Below are positions 6,164 through 6,297 of a stretch of DNA of 6,297 nt, one piece after another; the stretch's first letter is position 1, and every line of letters starts with the position of its first letter. The position numbers were made by a program, and so were the translations under genes. The stretch comes from Saprospiraceae bacterium (GTDB lineage Bacteria > Bacteroidota > Bacteroidia > Chitinophagales > Saprospiraceae), in assembly GCA_014379065.1 (NCBI GenBank), contig JACMMM010000329.1:1-6297 (forward strand). The letters run 5' to 3'. Under the pieces are notes generated by a model, which searched no databases, was not told where the DNA came from, and saw only the letters and a list, made by a program, of their open reading frames with translations.

Positions 6164-6283
6164 GATTTCCCTTCCTCGATCATTTCAAAAATCTGTGTCG
6201 AATTGTGGCCGCGCCCCCTACCCCTAAAGGGGGCGCGGCCACAATACGACACAGATTTTTGAAATGATCGAGGAAGGGAAATC
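6164..6283. repeat. near-perfect 56-bp-arm inverted repeat with 8-nt loop
   Basis: The arm at 6164-6219 pairs with 6228-6283 at 55 of 56 positions; the only mismatch is A6201/A6246. The loop is ACCCCTAA (6220-6227). The inner part is very GC-rich (GGCCGCGCCCCC), while the outer part is AT-richer and carries CATTTCAAAAATCTG. As RNA it would form a long, extremely stable hairpin. It lies 82 bp upstream of the T9SS gene start. It has no convincing ORF and no transposase; possible natures are a non-autonomous mobile palindromic repeat, a strong terminator of a gene beyond the window, or a fold-back assembly/amplification artefact. Confidence 0.9.
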
Positions 6284-6297
6284 ATTTCAAAAATCTG
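6281..6297 (+). repeat. start of a third copy of the arm sequence, cut by the window end
   Basis: ATCATTTCAAAAATCTG (6281-6297) is identical to 6179-6195 in the left arm and in the same orientation. Its reverse complement also lies in the right arm. It overlaps the last 3 bp of the right arm and runs to the window end, so the unit may continue outside. Confidence 0.8.

Noticed and set aside
6080..6262. 60-codon open frame across the terminal repeat
   Set aside because: It is composed largely of inverted-repeat sequence, has no family resemblance and overlaps the T9SS gene promoter region.
6164..6297. CRISPR array
   Set aside because: The repeats are inverted and adjoining, not regularly spaced direct repeats with unique spacers, and no cas gene is present.

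Overview
The window looks like a fragment of a Bacteroidota chromosome, most plausibly of the Saprospiraceae or a relative (inference). The case rests on three things. A secreted protein carries a PKD domain, a SprB-like repeat and a gliding-motility/type IX secretion (T9SS) type B C-terminal domain. A small antitoxin-like protein of a type common in Bacteroidota sits next to a PIN toxin. Several gene starts are preceded by the Bacteroidota sigma-factor -7 box TAnnTTTG rather than by Shine-Dalgarno sequences. The window opens inside recN and closes inside a repeat, as a metagenomic contig might.

Layout, left to right. (1) Positions 3-989 (+): the C-terminal 60% or so of RecN, a DNA double-strand-break repair ATPase. 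(2) 1021-1649 (+): a two-gene toxin-antitoxin-like module, a 74-aa antitoxin candidate overlapping by 4 bp (GTGA) a 135-aa PIN-domain RNase toxin candidate. It has its own promoter overlapping the end of recN. (3) 1784-1930 (+): a 48-aa small ORF with its own TAnnTTTG box, not recognised with certainty. (4) 1955-1979: a bulged GC-rich hairpin between convergent genes. (5) 2019-3041 (-): an unrecognised protein with five predicted membrane helices and a soluble C-terminal half. (6) 3042-3311: a 270-bp divergent intergenic region with a long dyad and a perfect TAnnTTTG box. (7) 3312-4313 (+): CorA-type magnesium/cobalt transporter with the GMN signature. Its reading frame stays open upstream to 3105, but the promoter and normal CorA length argue for the start at 3312. 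(8) 4324-6081 (-): the modular T9SS cargo protein, ending 10 bp from the corA stop. (9) 6164-6283: a near-perfect inverted repeat with 56-bp arms (one mismatch) and an 8-nt loop, followed at the window edge by the start of a further copy of the arm sequence.

No single pathway links the genes. They read as ordinary housekeeping genes (recN, corA), a small TA cassette, a secreted surface protein and an unknown membrane protein. The parts least explained by known annotation are the terminal inverted repeat, the dyad upstream of corA, the 48-aa ORF and the five-helix membrane protein. I see no CRISPR array, rRNA, tRNA or transposase gene.
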